This document shows, one piece after another, positions 1 to 8,582 of a stretch of 49,138 nucleotides of DNA. The stretch spans positions 1 to 49,138 of the forward strand of contig JAHHHA010000044.1 of NCBI GenBank assembly GCA_019359615.1. The letters run 5' to 3'. The stretch is from Cyanosarcina radialis HA8281-LM2 (GTDB lineage Bacteria; Cyanobacteriota; Cyanobacteriia; Cyanobacteriales; CCAP-1448). How positions within the stretch are numbered: the first letter of the stretch is position 1; the number at the start of each line of letters is the position of its first letter. The notes below the pieces were generated by a model. That model saw only the letters and a list, made by a program, of their open reading frames with translations, ran no database searches and was not told the origin of the DNA. The translations under genes were made by a program, and so were the position numbers.

Positions 1-43
1 TGGTAGAATTGAGGGAGCATTTTCAAGAGGTAGGTCTTGTTGA

Positions 44-703
44 CAATTAGAGACCTATCTTTTTTTATCACGAAATGCTACACGCTCTACAGCTAAAGCT
101 TTTTCGGCTATTTCGTCACCCCTTCAGGCCCAACACACTCTCAATAACATTTTCGATGTCTTAGAAAGCTCTGCCGTCGGTCTACCTATAAATTGGCAAC
201 CTCTAGAAGGCATTGAAACAGCCGTAGATACTTTTATTGGCTATTTGCTTTTAGATGCTTGGATTGGCAATAGCGATCGCCATCATGAAAATTGGGCGTT
301 TATCGATCTCGAAGGGAATAGCTATTTGGCACCAACTTACGACCATGCTTCTAGTTTAGGACGGAACGAGTCTGACGAACAACGAGAAAAAAGACTCAAG
401 ACAAGAGATCGGAGTTTTTCTGTAGAAGCTTATGCTAATAAATGCAAATCCTGCTTGTATGCTAAAGTTGGAGATAAGCAACCACTAAAAACTTTTGACG
501 CATTTTGTGAAGCAGCAAACCTCTATCCTAAAGCAGCGAAAATATGGCTCCGTAGTTTGGCAACTATATCAGCTAATAATACATTAGATCTGTTCGAGCG
601 AATTCCTGGCGATCGCATCTCTTCTATGGCAATCCAATTCGCTCAGGAAATCTTAAAAGTTAATCAATCTAGATTGCTTGAATTTGGTAAAAACTTATTA
701 TGA
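44..703 (+). pseudogene. HipA-like kinase C-lobe, N-terminally truncated
   Basis: The open frame runs from an in-frame TGA at 41-43 to a stop that overlaps the next gene. It encodes only the C-terminal lobe of a HipA-like Ser/Thr kinase. The catalytic block is visible as GNSDRHHENW (Asp and Asn of the catalytic loop), followed by a YDHASSLG segment that fits the metal-binding Asp region. The ATP-binding N-lobe expected of HipA proteins (usually 300-440 aa) is missing, and no ATG with a ribosome site opens the frame: the first usable starts are TTG codons, for example at 245. A short reading in another frame (3-50, ending at TAG) may be the tail of a different gene. I read this as a broken or rearranged kinase gene; a frameshift upstream of the window start is also possible. 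Its ATGA overlap with the HIRAN gene indicates translational coupling. Confidence 0.6.
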
Positions 704-1482
704 AAAAGCTGTTTTTAGCCTGGCAAGATTCAAAAACTCGTCATTGGTTTCCCATTGGACAATTGACTTTCGATGGACAAAATTATAATTTTGTCTACAC
801 TCACGGTGTAAAAAAGGCACAAGCTGAGTCTAACTTTCAGCTATTACACTCTTTTCCAAATCTCGAGCGCGTTTATACATCTTCAGAACTTTTTCCTCTA
901 TTTTCTAATCGTTTAATGCGCCCTTCTCGTCCAGACTATCAAGACTACATTCAGGGGTTAAATATCCCACAAAATGAGGACGACCCGATTGCAATTCTAG
1001 CTCGTAGTGGAGGACGCAAAGCGACAGATACTCTAGAAGTTTTTTCTTGTCCAGAAAGTAATAGTAATGGGTTGTATCATGTTCATTTTTTCGTACATGG
1101 ATTGAGATATATGCCAGAATGCTCTATCCAACAGGTCGAACATTTACAACCAGAAGACCGTTTGTATGTGACACAGGATTTTCAGAACCCTTTCGATTCA
1201 AAAGCTTTATTATTACGTACCGAACAACGTCATAATTTAGGCTATTGTCCTCGATACTTAGCAGCGGATATTTGTGAGGTTCTAAAACAAAATCCTGAGT
1301 CAGTTTGCGTTAAAGTTGAAAGAGTTAATCCAGCACCAACACCAATTCAATTTCGATTGCTGTGTAATATGACTGCACGATGGAATAGCGATTTTAGTCC
1401 ATTTTCTAGTGAAGACTATCAGCCTATTGTCAGCGATCGTATGTTATTGCAAAATGTTCCCTCTATTGGTGTGTCTAAATAA
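700..1482 (+). CDS. HIRAN domain protein
   Basis: The 260-aa protein has an N-terminal region of unknown fold (about 1-125) that begins like the N-terminal part of HipA-associated proteins (LFLAWQDSKTRHWFPIGQL). A HIRAN domain follows at about 127-205: the stretch VHGLRYMP, then LYVTQDFQNPFDSKAL and LGYCPRYLA match the HIRAN pattern (a conserved NPxDxxA-like motif and a GxxPR-like turn). HIRAN domains bind DNA ends or damaged DNA in eukaryotic Rad5/HLTF; bacterial stand-alone versions are poorly characterised. The start codon overlaps the stop of the HipA-like gene (ATGA), so the two were one transcription unit. Assignment to the HIRAN family is fairly secure; the role (damage sensing, or toxin-antitoxin or defence partner of the kinase) is inference. 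Confidence 0.7.
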   Translation: MKKLFLAWQDSKTRHWFPIGQLTFDGQNYNFVYTHGVKKAQAESNFQLLHSFPNLERVYTSSELFPLFSNRLMRPSRPDYQDYIQGLNIPQNEDDPIAILARSGGRKATDTLEVFSCPESNSNGLYHVHFFVHGLRYMPECSIQQVEHLQPEDRLYVTQDFQNPFDSKALLLRTEQRHNLGYCPRYLAADICEVLKQNPESVCVKVERVNPAPTPIQFRLLCNMTARWNSDFSPFSSEDYQPIVSDRMLLQNVPSIGVSK

Positions 1483-1636
1483 ATTTTTTGAGTAACGCGA
1501 TCGCCTCTTCAGATTGTTGCTCGATAAGGGGAATATCTAAAATAATGTGTAAGTTTTAGCACAACCAGATTTCTTGACAGTATGATGGGGTTTAGATAGT
1601 TATTGCCAAAACGCTGTAAATAGCAGGAGTACGATC

Positions 1637-2083
1637 GTGACTTCGATTCGAGCAGAAATGCCCGTTCTCACCCGCCATGAAGGAGATTGGATCGGTACGT
1701 ACACGTTAGTCGATCTCCAAGGAAATATCCTCGATCGCCATCAATCTCATTTAACCTGCGAATTCCCCCCAGATGGGGCTTTTTCCTATTACCAAACTAA
1801 TCGCTACACTTGGCCGGATGGTAAGAAAGAAGAACACGAGTTTCCGGGAATTTATCGAGATAAGGTTTTGTGGTTTGACACGGAACGGATCGATGGCAAA
1901 GCCTGGGAAGTAGACGATGCCACAGTTATTTTGTACTTTTCCTATAAGGGAATGCCAGCAAGCTACTTATACGAAATGATTCAAATTAGCCCCTGCAATA
2001 ATTATCGCGCTCGTACCTGGCATTGGTTTAAAGATAACCAGATCGATCGCCGCACTTTAATTCAAGAAGAAAGGATGCGATAA
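1637..2083 (+). CDS. Conserved lipocalin-like DUF protein (DUF3598-like)
   Basis: This is a 148-aa soluble protein beginning with MTSIRAEMPVLTRHEGDWIGTY. It continues with alternating strands rich in aromatic residues (a GIYRDKVLWFDTERIDGKAWE region). The pattern suits a small beta-barrel of the lipocalin/FABP type seen in cyanobacterial DUF3598-like proteins. There is no signal peptide. The start is a GTG at 1637, preceded by AGGAG at 1624-1628. It is a single gene between the HIRAN gene and a cupin gene. The function is unknown; a ligand-binding role is only suggested by the likely fold. Confidence 0.55.
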   Translation: MTSIRAEMPVLTRHEGDWIGTYTLVDLQGNILDRHQSHLTCEFPPDGAFSYYQTNRYTWPDGKKEEHEFPGIYRDKVLWFDTERIDGKAWEVDDATVILYFSYKGMPASYLYEMIQISPCNNYRARTWHWFKDNQIDRRTLIQEERMR

Positions 2084-2187
2084 AGTAACTAACCGGAGTT
2101 CAGAGTTCGGAGTATGTCCTGCGGACAGTCTGCGCCAACGGAGTTTGGAGTTTGGGAAGGTTTTTTAAGTACCTAAGTCTTAAGTTT

Positions 2188-3081
2188 ATGAAAAATATAG
2201 ATAATTCTGTTATTCAAAAAGATACTGAAGACTTTTTAAACGTATCTGCTGTTAAAGAAGATTGGGGTGGAGATGGTAGAGGGCGGATGAATTTATCGGG
2301 AAGAAGTACAGCTATTTCCCCAGAATATATACCTCGTCAATACCAGTTCTTCGACACCAATACAGTACCAGAAGAAAAAGGGTGGCGAATCGGTGGAATG
2401 CCCGATGATATATTATTTGGAAGCCGTAGATTGCTAACATGGCACGACTGCGGTGCATCCACTTCAAGAGTCGTTTTACCACCTCAGTTTGAAGCGCCGT
2501 CTGGTTTCTTTACTGCCGATCTAGAGATTTTTATCCTTTCTGGTGCCATTCAAATTGGTGAATGGCAATTAAATAAGCATTGCTATTCTTTTATTCCCGC
2601 AGGAGTGAAACTTGGTGATTGGCAAGTTATAGGTAATGAAGCAGTTGAAATACTGTGGATGGAGAACGGTTTTATTAAGTATAAAAATGCCTCAAATAAT
2701 CATCCCAATGCTAGGTTAGATGAATTCATTCCAGCGTTAGATAGCAAATTGCAGCCTTGGAATCAAACAGATACAGTACAATTTGAAGTAGCAAAAAAGA
2801 AGTATTTACGGAGAGATGCTAACGGTGGTGGCGTATGGTTGCTGGCTATTTTACCACATTATGACAGTAAATATTCCATGATTCAATCATATAATGAAGA
2901 AGCTTATGGCTTAGTTGGATATTGTGACATAGGAAATTATCGTTTTGGCAAAGATTGCTTTGGCTATTGTCCCAGCTTTGTGACCGTTCCTTGGCATAGA
3001 ACGGACGACGGAAGTTTATTTTTTGTCCGGATCGATCGCGATTTGTCCAAGCTAGGTACAGTTTTGTCATATTCGCATTAA
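2188..3081 (+). CDS. Cupin-domain protein (DUF4437-like)
   Basis: I choose the ATG at 2188 (MKNIDNSVIQ) over an upstream TTG, because the upstream part comes from repeat-like intergenic sequence. The protein of about 297 aa has two related halves. The first (about 75-170) contains a cupin-like strand series (GFFTADLEIFILSGAIQIGEWQL, then SFIPAG), as in the beta-barrel of the RmlC-like cupins. The second half has a matching SFVTVPWHR segment. Metal-binding His residues are sparse, so an enzymatic role is uncertain. No operon partner is evident. The intergenic DNA before it (2084-2187) holds GAGTT/GGAGT-type short repeats. Confidence 0.5.
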   Translation: MKNIDNSVIQKDTEDFLNVSAVKEDWGGDGRGRMNLSGRSTAISPEYIPRQYQFFDTNTVPEEKGWRIGGMPDDILFGSRRLLTWHDCGASTSRVVLPPQFEAPSGFFTADLEIFILSGAIQIGEWQLNKHCYSFIPAGVKLGDWQVIGNEAVEILWMENGFIKYKNASNNHPNARLDEFIPALDSKLQPWNQTDTVQFEVAKKKYLRRDANGGGVWLLAILPHYDSKYSMIQSYNEEAYGLVGYCDIGNYRFGKDCFGYCPSFVTVPWHRTDDGSLFFVRIDRDLSKLGTVLSYSH

Positions 3082-3164
3082 TTTCTCAAAAATAATTATA
3101 GATTTAGTAGGTTGCGTAGAGCAGTAGCGAAACCCAACGCCACATTTTAAGAGAAAAATAAGAT

Positions 3165-4178
3165 TTGCAAGCACACCCCAAAACCTACAAAAAATTAATT
3201 GCCAAGCAATTTGGCGAAGATTTTCGTTCTGCCGTTGAAATTGTCGAAGTTCCTCTAGAACAACCGACTGCCGATCGCATTTTAATTAAAAATAAATTTG
3301 CTGGCATCAACAGCGGTTTTGATACCTTACTTTGTCGAGGTAAAGTTCCTTATGTGAACTTAACTCCTCCTTTCGATTTGGGGGTAGAAGCTGTTGGCGA
3401 AGTTATAGCTGTGGGAGCAGACGTTCGAGATGTTCGAGTTGGCGATGCGGTTGTCACTACCGCACGAGGTGGAGGTTATCGCGAATATCAAGTTATCGAT
3501 GCCAAACTCGCCATCAAAGTGCGCCAAGCCACACCAGAAGTCTTAACCTTAATGCCTACGGGGATATCGGCCTTAGTGGCATTAGAACGAGTCGGGGAGA
3601 TGAAAACTAATGAAGTGGTCTTGGTGACAGCAGCAGCGGGCGGAACGGGCCATATTGCCGTGCAATTAGCAAAGTTAGCAGGCAATCATGTAATTGGTAC
3701 TTGCGGTTCCGAAAAGAAAGCAGAGTTGCTGAAAAAATTAGGCTGCGATCGCATTATCAACTACCGCACCGAAAATCTCGATCGAGTTCTCAAAAGTGAA
3801 TATCCCCATGGCATTAACTTAGTGTTCGATTGCGTCGGCAAGCAAGTTTTTGATGCTGCTGTCGAAAACTTATCAATTCGAGGGCGTTTAGTGGTGGTTG
3901 GCTTTATTTCCGAATATGGCAAAAGTGCAGAAGAAATCGCCCAACCTCGCCTTTATCACCAACTATTTTGGAAAGCTGCTTCTGTACGCGGTTTTCTCAT
4001 GCCTCACTATCAAGAATACGCGGCTGAAGCACGCGATCGGCTATTAAACCTCTTCTATTCTAGTAAACTCCAAGTGGCGATCGATCCAACTCAATTTAAC
4101 GGGATAGAATCCATTCCTACTGCGGTTAAATATCTGCTCGACGGGCAAAATTGTGGCAAAGTAGTGGTCAGGTTTTAG
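3165..4178 (+). CDS. MDR-family NAD(P)H-dependent oxidoreductase (quinone reductase/PTGR3-like)
   Basis: This 337-aa medium-chain dehydrogenase/reductase has a GroES-like N-terminal domain (about 20-130) and a Rossmann domain (about 130-290). The nucleotide loop is AAAGGTGHIAVQLAKLAG. The sequence AGINSGFDTLLCRG and the absence of the catalytic and structural zinc cysteine clusters place it in the zinc-independent quinone reductase/prostaglandin reductase-3-like branch. These enzymes reduce quinones or alpha,beta-unsaturated ketones with NAD(P)H. The start is TTG; I see no ATG that would keep the full first strand. It is monocistronic, and an IS remnant follows directly at its stop codon, so the terminator may have been displaced. 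Confidence 0.8.
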   Translation: MQAHPKTYKKLIAKQFGEDFRSAVEIVEVPLEQPTADRILIKNKFAGINSGFDTLLCRGKVPYVNLTPPFDLGVEAVGEVIAVGADVRDVRVGDAVVTTARGGGYREYQVIDAKLAIKVRQATPEVLTLMPTGISALVALERVGEMKTNEVVLVTAAAGGTGHIAVQLAKLAGNHVIGTCGSEKKAELLKKLGCDRIINYRTENLDRVLKSEYPHGINLVFDCVGKQVFDAAVENLSIRGRLVVVGFISEYGKSAEEIAQPRLYHQLFWKAASVRGFLMPHYQEYAAEARDRLLNLFYSSKLQVAIDPTQFNGIESIPTAVKYLLDGQNCGKVVVRF

Positions 4179-4890
4179 TTATTAGACCTTAGCCCATGGA
4201 AGAGAGTGCTGATTTCTGGAGGGCGTTGGCGGGCCAATCCTGACCAGCCTCCTAAACGAGCAATCAGCCAAGTGGTACAAGCCAAGGTCAGAGGTGGATG
4301 AGGGTTGTGTTGTTTAACAGTACGACCGTTGAGTGTAGGAGCGATCTGACTCAAACACTCCTGCTGTGCCTCGGAAAAGACGAGGCTGGCATCTTGGGTA
4401 CGATCTTGCTGTCCTTGATGCCACTGAAGGACGCGCACGGCAGCCGAGAGAGCTAACAGACATAGACGTTGAATCGCTTTGCCCGATTCGAGTTGGGTGG
4501 CTTCCAAGTTTAACCCGCCTTGCTTGAGGGTGGCAAAGAGTTGTTCGATGCGCCAACGCCAACCCAAAGCAGCCAATCACTTGTAAGGCTGGTTTCAGGC
4601 ACACTATCGGATGGGTAGTCAGCAACCACCAATGGACAGGGGATAGTCTGTGCCGCTCAGATGTTGTGGTCGTTGAGGTAGACAAACAACGTTGGGCTGC
4701 TGCCCACCAGGCAACGATCTCGACCAGCACCAATCAGCAGATGGGTGCGACGCTGGGGAATCCTCAGCCATTCTTGATAAATATCAGCTTCTCCTTTGTA
4801 CCGTCGGGTTTGCTTGTCTAGACGCTCCGGTGGACGGCTCCAGAGTTGGACATCACTAATCCCCAATGGTTTCCCCTTGGCGGCATTCAA
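4178..4890 (-). pseudogene. IS4-family transposase remnant
   Basis: Leftward pieces of one transposase lie in two or three frames. The 5' piece (4890-4657) contains GISDVQLWSRPPERL, typical of the segment after the central DDE Asp. The 3' piece (4576-4175) begins WRWRIEQLFATLKQGGLNLE, which carries the catalytic Glu in a WRIEQ(L/F)FxxLK motif, and continues to a plausible C-terminus. The two are separated by frame changes around 4576-4657. The N-terminal part with the first Asp is not visible. The remnant abuts the stop of the oxidoreductase gene. Inverted terminal repeats were not identified, so true element ends are unknown; decayed IS DNA may extend to about 5000. Confidence 0.75.
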
Positions 4891-5091
4891 GACTAGGGTG
4901 AGGTGGGAGAAGGGGCTGGAGGATGAGGGCCAGCCTCGATCGAGGAAAAACCGAATGAGAACAAGCTGCGTGTAGCGAGCCTTGTGAAACTCATGTATAC
5001 AGGGTAGCGTATAGGGATGCTTGCTTCGTTATATACCGAGACAATCTGAGATTTGCTTTAATTGTTCTATAAATAGGATTTAGATAATTCC

Positions 5092-6105
5092 ATGAAAAAA
5101 AAGTTGTTCGTTAGCTCTGTATTATTGCTGGCTGTTGGTTGGGGCGTTAAACCTCTAACAACATCAGCGATCGCCCGCCCTCCCATAGTATTAGCGCAGT
5201 CTGAGGGCAACCGGCCAGCTAATAACTCTACACCTACTGCCCCAGCGGCTCCAAATCCACCAATTCAAACTCAAGTAGAACTGCTCGATCCTGGAGTCGA
5301 ACCCAGACAAGAATTGCGCTTTCAACCGAGAGTAAACGATCGCGAAACCGCCGTGATGATTCTTAACATGGAAATGGGAATGTCTTTGGGTGGCAGTCAG
5401 CTTGTCAAAGTGAAAGTTCCGACTAACGTGATTACCACTGATATGAGTACGACTAAGGTTGACGATAACGGCGATATTCACGCCCAATTTAGTTACTCAG
5501 ACGTTCAGGTACTAGCAGATGAGGGCGTACCTCCAGAATTAGTGGGAGTAATGCGATCGCAAATGAAAAAACTCGCTGGGGTTAAAGGCGATTTTGTCGT
5601 CGATCGTCAAGGCAAGCCTAAATCGGCTAATTTTGTGCTGCCAGCAGGAGTCGATCCGACAACCAAACAAATGCTCGACCAATTCTCTAGTTCTATAAAT
5701 CAATTATCTTTTCCCCTACCAGCCGAACCGATAGGAGCGGGGGCTAAGTGGCGGGGAACGACGACGTTAAGTATTAACGGCATTAATTTAACTCAAATTG
5801 CGACTTTTAAGTTAACCAGCATTCAAGATAACGTGGCTAACCTCGATGTAGCGATCGAACAAAAAGCAGACGAACAACAGCTTACTTTTCCAGGATTGGG
5901 AACTACAGCTAACGTCACTTTAAAATCTTTAAATTCTCAGGGGCAGGGAAAAATGAGAATTCGCTTAGATAAACTCTTACCAATTAGTGCTAATTTAGCG
6001 CTCAACTCTAATACCGAAACTAGCGCCAGCGTACCTGGAACCTCAGAGGCGATCGCTACTACTATCCAACTTTCGATGAATTTATCGATTCGTTCTAAAA
6101 ACTGA
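5092..6105 (+). CDS. Secreted DUF6263-like protein
   Basis: The 337-aa protein has a clear Sec signal peptide (MKKKLFVSSVLLLAVGWGV, cleavage near SAIA-RPP or VLAQ). A Pro/Asn/Thr-rich linker follows (about 38-60), then a long beta-rich domain with many Thr/Val/Gln residues. The arrangement matches DUF6263 periplasmic proteins of cyanobacteria. There are no catalytic motifs. It is followed after 22 bp by a ferredoxin gene on the same strand; co-transcription is possible but no functional link is evident. Confidence 0.6.
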   Translation: MKKKLFVSSVLLLAVGWGVKPLTTSAIARPPIVLAQSEGNRPANNSTPTAPAAPNPPIQTQVELLDPGVEPRQELRFQPRVNDRETAVMILNMEMGMSLGGSQLVKVKVPTNVITTDMSTTKVDDNGDIHAQFSYSDVQVLADEGVPPELVGVMRSQMKKLAGVKGDFVVDRQGKPKSANFVLPAGVDPTTKQMLDQFSSSINQLSFPLPAEPIGAGAKWRGTTTLSINGINLTQIATFKLTSIQDNVANLDVAIEQKADEQQLTFPGLGTTANVTLKSLNSQGQGKMRIRLDKLLPISANLALNSNTETSASVPGTSEAIATTIQLSMNLSIRSKN

Positions 6106-6127
6106 CGCGATCGAACCGAAGTGAGAA

Positions 6128-6454
6128 ATGGCAGTTTATCGAGTTAGATTGATGAATCCGGCGATCGACCTCGATCGCACTATTCTAGTACCAGATAATG
6201 AATACATCCTCGATTTGGCTGAAGAGGCAGGCATCCGTTTACCTTCTGCCTGTCAGCAAGGGGAATGTTCTGCCTGTGTTGCCAAATTAGTCAGCGGCCG
6301 AGTAGAGCAAAGCGAACAAAAGTTTCTGCAACCCTCAGAAATTGAGGCTGGTTACACAGTTACCTGCGTTGCTTATCCCCTGTCTGATTGCACGTTGCTG
6401 ACGCATCAAGAACAAGTTTTATATAAATCTTCTCTTTATTTCAAAGAAACCTAA
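6128..6454 (+). CDS. Plant-type 2Fe-2S ferredoxin
   Basis: This 108-aa protein has the beta-grasp ferredoxin pattern. The cluster ligands are seen as CQQGECSAC (Cys-x4-Cys-x2-Cys at about 43, 48, 51) and a fourth Cys in the YTVTCVAYP segment. The sequence DLAEEAGIRLPSACQQGECSAC is diagnostic of photosynthetic-type [2Fe-2S] ferredoxins. It differs from the main PetF in having an extra N-terminal strand and a less acidic surface, so it is probably one of the accessory ferredoxins. It transfers electrons in the cytoplasm; the specific partner is unknown. Confidence 0.9.
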   Translation: MAVYRVRLMNPAIDLDRTILVPDNEYILDLAEEAGIRLPSACQQGECSACVAKLVSGRVEQSEQKFLQPSEIEAGYTVTCVAYPLSDCTLLTHQEQVLYKSSLYFKET

Positions 6455-6474
6455 CCCCCGATCGCTTATAATTT

Positions 6475-6912
6475 TCAGGATTTTTTATAACTAGCAATTC
6501 GGATAGTTAGTTTTCCAGAGCGTGGATTGCGACTAAAAATAAAAGCGCCCTCTTCTCGTTCTCCCTTAGACAAAAAATCAACCTGTTGCTCTCCACTTTC
6601 TACGACTTTGCCATCAATTTCCAATTCGGCTAAAACTTGCACCGATTCGGCAGTTTCTGCACCGTCATTGGTAACTTCAAAAGGAATGTAGAATTGGTCG
6701 TTAACTTCGCGGATCGAGTTTTTATTGCTAATAACTGATAAAACTGGGTCTTGCTCTTGTCGGTTTCGTTCGACCCACGTATAGCCGATCGCACCAATAA
6801 CAGTTGCTAAAATTACTAAAGAAATCCCAAAGGTTATCCATTCAGCAGGCGATCGCGGCGGTCTTTCTTCAGTATCATTAGAAAAATTATCCTCTTTTTT
6901 ATCAATATTCAT
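6475..6912 (-). CDS. TIGR02588 family membrane-anchored protein
   Basis: The 145-aa protein has a charged, Pro-rich N-terminus, a single transmembrane helix (about 25-47: WITFGISLVILATVIGAIGYTWV) and an extracytoplasmic Ig-like beta domain with FEVTNDGAETAESVQVLAEL and the GKLTIRI end. This is the TIGR02588 pattern, a family that regularly neighbours TIGR02587 in cyanobacteria and some proteobacteria. The TIGR02587 gene lies immediately upstream here (about 90 bp, separated by a heptamer tandem repeat). Function is unknown; the pair probably forms a membrane complex. Confidence 0.75.
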   Translation of the reverse strand: MNIDKKEDNFSNDTEERPPRSPAEWITFGISLVILATVIGAIGYTWVERNRQEQDPVLSVISNKNSIREVNDQFYIPFEVTNDGAETAESVQVLAELEIDGKVVESGEQQVDFLSKGEREEGAFIFSRNPRSGKLTIRIASYKKS

Positions 6913-6960
6913 AGTTTAACCCGCCATCAATTCAAAGCCGACAGACACGATAAAAATATT

Positions 6961-7002
6961 TTCTGACTTCTGACTTCTGACTTCTGACTTCTGACTTCTG
7001 AC
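6961..7002. repeat. Heptameric tandem repeat (STRR), unit TTCTGAC
   Basis: About six tandem copies of a 7-bp unit TTCTGAC fill most of the gap between the TIGR02587 and TIGR02588 genes. Heptameric short tandemly repeated sequences are common in intergenic DNA of filamentous and Pleurocapsa-like cyanobacteria. No coding or regulatory role is visible. Confidence 0.85.
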
Positions 7003-7890
7003 TTATACTGCCAACCTCCCAGCCGCCCCACCAATACTAGCGGGTAATCCTAAGATTAAAGCGTGGTCTAACCACATCGTCCACGGATCGTTAAACCTTA
7101 ATTGCTGAAAAAATAAAAGCATCATTGCTGCCGCTACTAATGACACCAGATAGGCAAAAATAGTTTCACTCCAAGGTCGTTGAAAAATTCCTCGTTGTTG
7201 GCGACGCTTTTTTTGGTCGGAAAAGCCTGCTGCAAAGACAATCCCGTAAGAAATTAACAAAGAAGCGACTAGAGTTGCTAATAACCAAGGGGGTGAAACT
7301 GCTGCTGCCAACATCGACACTTCATCGGTTGGAGCAATATTAAAGGCAATAAATGTAGCCCCAATTAAAGTAGCTCCAATATCTGATAAAGTATCGTTCA
7401 ACTCGCCATTTTTTTGCCGCTGGTGGGGTTTACTTTCTGACGATTCGGAATTCGATGAAGAGGTACGAGTGCCTTGGAGAAACTTATTAGCTAGTGCTAC
7501 GCCTAGCGTGAAAGGTACGCTTTCAAATACGATTTTACCTACAGCTTCCTTGAGAGCAGTGTCAAAGGTTAACTCTCGCAGCACTAGCAATATTAAAGTC
7601 GAACAGACAATCCCGATCGCCATGGCTTCTACAGTATCCGTTACTGCCTCATAGGGTCTGCCATTTTGACCGCTTTTGCGAAAACCTTCGGTTTTGTTCA
7701 ACAGAAAAACGACGATAAAAGTCAGGACGAGCGCCACTGCCATAATTAAAGGCGTTACAGACGAGCCGATCCACCAAACTTCCATCGTGTAGAGCAAGGG
7801 AATGCCAAATAAAAAACCGCCACAAGCCCCCCGAATCAGGTCGTCAATTTCCTTTTTCCATGCGTTTTGACGCTGTTTTCTGCTGCCCAT
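7003..7890 (-). CDS. TIGR02587 family integral membrane protein
   Basis: The 295-aa protein starts with a basic cytoplasmic segment (MGSRKQRQNAWKKEIDDLIRGACGG) and has about seven hydrophobic segments, for example FGIPLLYTMEVWWIG, LIMAVALVLTFIVVFLL, MAIGIVCSTLILLVL, ATLVASLLISYGIVFAAG and IFAYLVSLVAAAMMLLFF. A Ser/Glu-rich hydrophilic loop lies near 145-160. The overall pattern and the TIGR02588 neighbour identify TIGR02587. Its biochemical role is unknown; the MEVWW...TPL region in the second helix is highly conserved in the family. It is probably co-transcribed with the TIGR02588 gene downstream. Confidence 0.75.
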   Translation of the reverse strand: MGSRKQRQNAWKKEIDDLIRGACGGFLFGIPLLYTMEVWWIGSSVTPLIMAVALVLTFIVVFLLNKTEGFRKSGQNGRPYEAVTDTVEAMAIGIVCSTLILLVLRELTFDTALKEAVGKIVFESVPFTLGVALANKFLQGTRTSSSNSESSESKPHQRQKNGELNDTLSDIGATLIGATFIAFNIAPTDEVSMLAAAVSPPWLLATLVASLLISYGIVFAAGFSDQKKRRQQRGIFQRPWSETIFAYLVSLVAAAMMLLFFQQLRFNDPWTMWLDHALILGLPASIGGAAGRLAV

Positions 7891-7892
7891 AA

Positions 7893-8132
7893 TTACTGTA
7901 GAGACGCGCCATGGCGCGTCTTTACTTCTTTCAAGCGAGTTTGCATCACTGGACCCGGCGAGGGCTGAGGTGGCGGTGGTGGAACGGGTGCAGGTGGTGG
8001 CGGTGCGGGTTCCGGTATAGGTGGCGGCGGCACGGGTTCGGGCGTTGGTGATGGCGGTACGGGTTCGGGCGGAGTGTAAATCGCCCCGAAATACTGCCGT
8101 TTAGCGATCGCGTGGAGTGCGAACATTTTCAT
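7893..8132 (-). CDS. Small Pro-rich ORF (uncertain)
   Basis: This 79-aa reading frame is dominated by PEPVPP/PxPEP repeats (about 20-60). It overlaps the end of the BON-domain gene by about 32 bp and ends inside a palindromic repeat. The regular Pro-Glu-Pro periodicity is typical of a cell-wall-spanning or disordered linker, so the frame may be genuinely coding, perhaps once fused to the BON protein by a lost frame. No domain or signal peptide is present. Low confidence that it is a separate gene. Confidence 0.3.
   Translation of the reverse strand: MKMFALHAIAKRQYFGAIYTPPEPVPPSPTPEPVPPPPIPEPAPPPPAPVPPPPPQPSPGPVMQTRLKEVKTRHGASLQ
7902..7921. repeat. 20-bp perfect palindrome (AGACGCGCCA + complement)
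   Basis: The half-site AGACGCGCCA is followed directly by its reverse complement, flanked by GTAG and TTTAC. It is a member of the GTAGAGACGYGCC-type palindromes scattered through cyanobacterial genomes. It lies between the TIGR02587 start and the 3' end of a small Pro-rich reading frame, and as RNA would form a strong hairpin. Confidence 0.85.
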
Positions 8133-8532
8133 CTCCTTCTACAATTACTTCGTGAGTATCGACTTCAGCAGTGCCATCCACTTGACTGGCAATTTCTACC
8201 AGGCGTTCTAGTATTCCTGGCTCTGGCACTCGTCCTTTAAATACGATCGCCTTACCGATTTGGACGATCTCTACAGTTTCTAGATCCTCGACGATCGGAT
8301 CGCCATCGAGCGCTGCTGCTACCCGCTTGGCCAAACCGCTAGGATCGTATTCGCCCTCTACTCCCATTGCTTCTGGGGGCGGTGGCGGCATATGCTGTCC
8401 GGCTTTTTCTCGCAACTCCCAGTCGTACTGTCCCGTCAGTCCCGGACTCATTTGTTCTTCATTGCTGGGCGGCTCGTTCCCCCGTTCGGGAAGCGCAGAT
8501 ATCCTTTCTAACCAACTCATACCAATTCTCAT
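8101..8532 (-). CDS. BON-like domain protein
   Basis: The 143-aa protein has a disordered N-terminal third (Pro/Glu-rich, PPPPPEAMG) and a C-terminal BON-like domain (about 68-135). In that domain LAKRVAAALDGDP, VEIVQIGKAIVFKGRVPEP and LVEIASQVDGTAEVDTHEVIV follow the BON alpha-beta pattern, including the conserved central Gly. BON domains bind phospholipid or act as envelope-stress modules. No signal peptide is seen. It sits in a leftward group with a glycine-zipper membrane protein and a lipoprotein, which suggests a stress or envelope role; that is inference. Confidence 0.6.
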   Translation of the reverse strand: MRIGMSWLERISALPERGNEPPSNEEQMSPGLTGQYDWELREKAGQHMPPPPPEAMGVEGEYDPSGLAKRVAAALDGDPIVEDLETVEIVQIGKAIVFKGRVPEPGILERLVEIASQVDGTAEVDTHEVIVEGDENVRTPRDR

Positions 8533-8561
8533 TAATCGCCTTTCGACATGACTGGTCTGGC

Positions 8562-8582
8562 AGACGTAGCAGTGCTACGTCT
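8562..8582. repeat. 21-bp palindromic repeat at gene 3' end
   Basis: AGACGTAGCA and its complement TGCTACGTCT flank a single G. This member of the GAGACGTAGC palindromic repeat family overlaps the last codons and stop of the leftward gene starting at 9072. It could serve as its transcription terminator or mRNA 3' end stabiliser. Confidence 0.8.
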
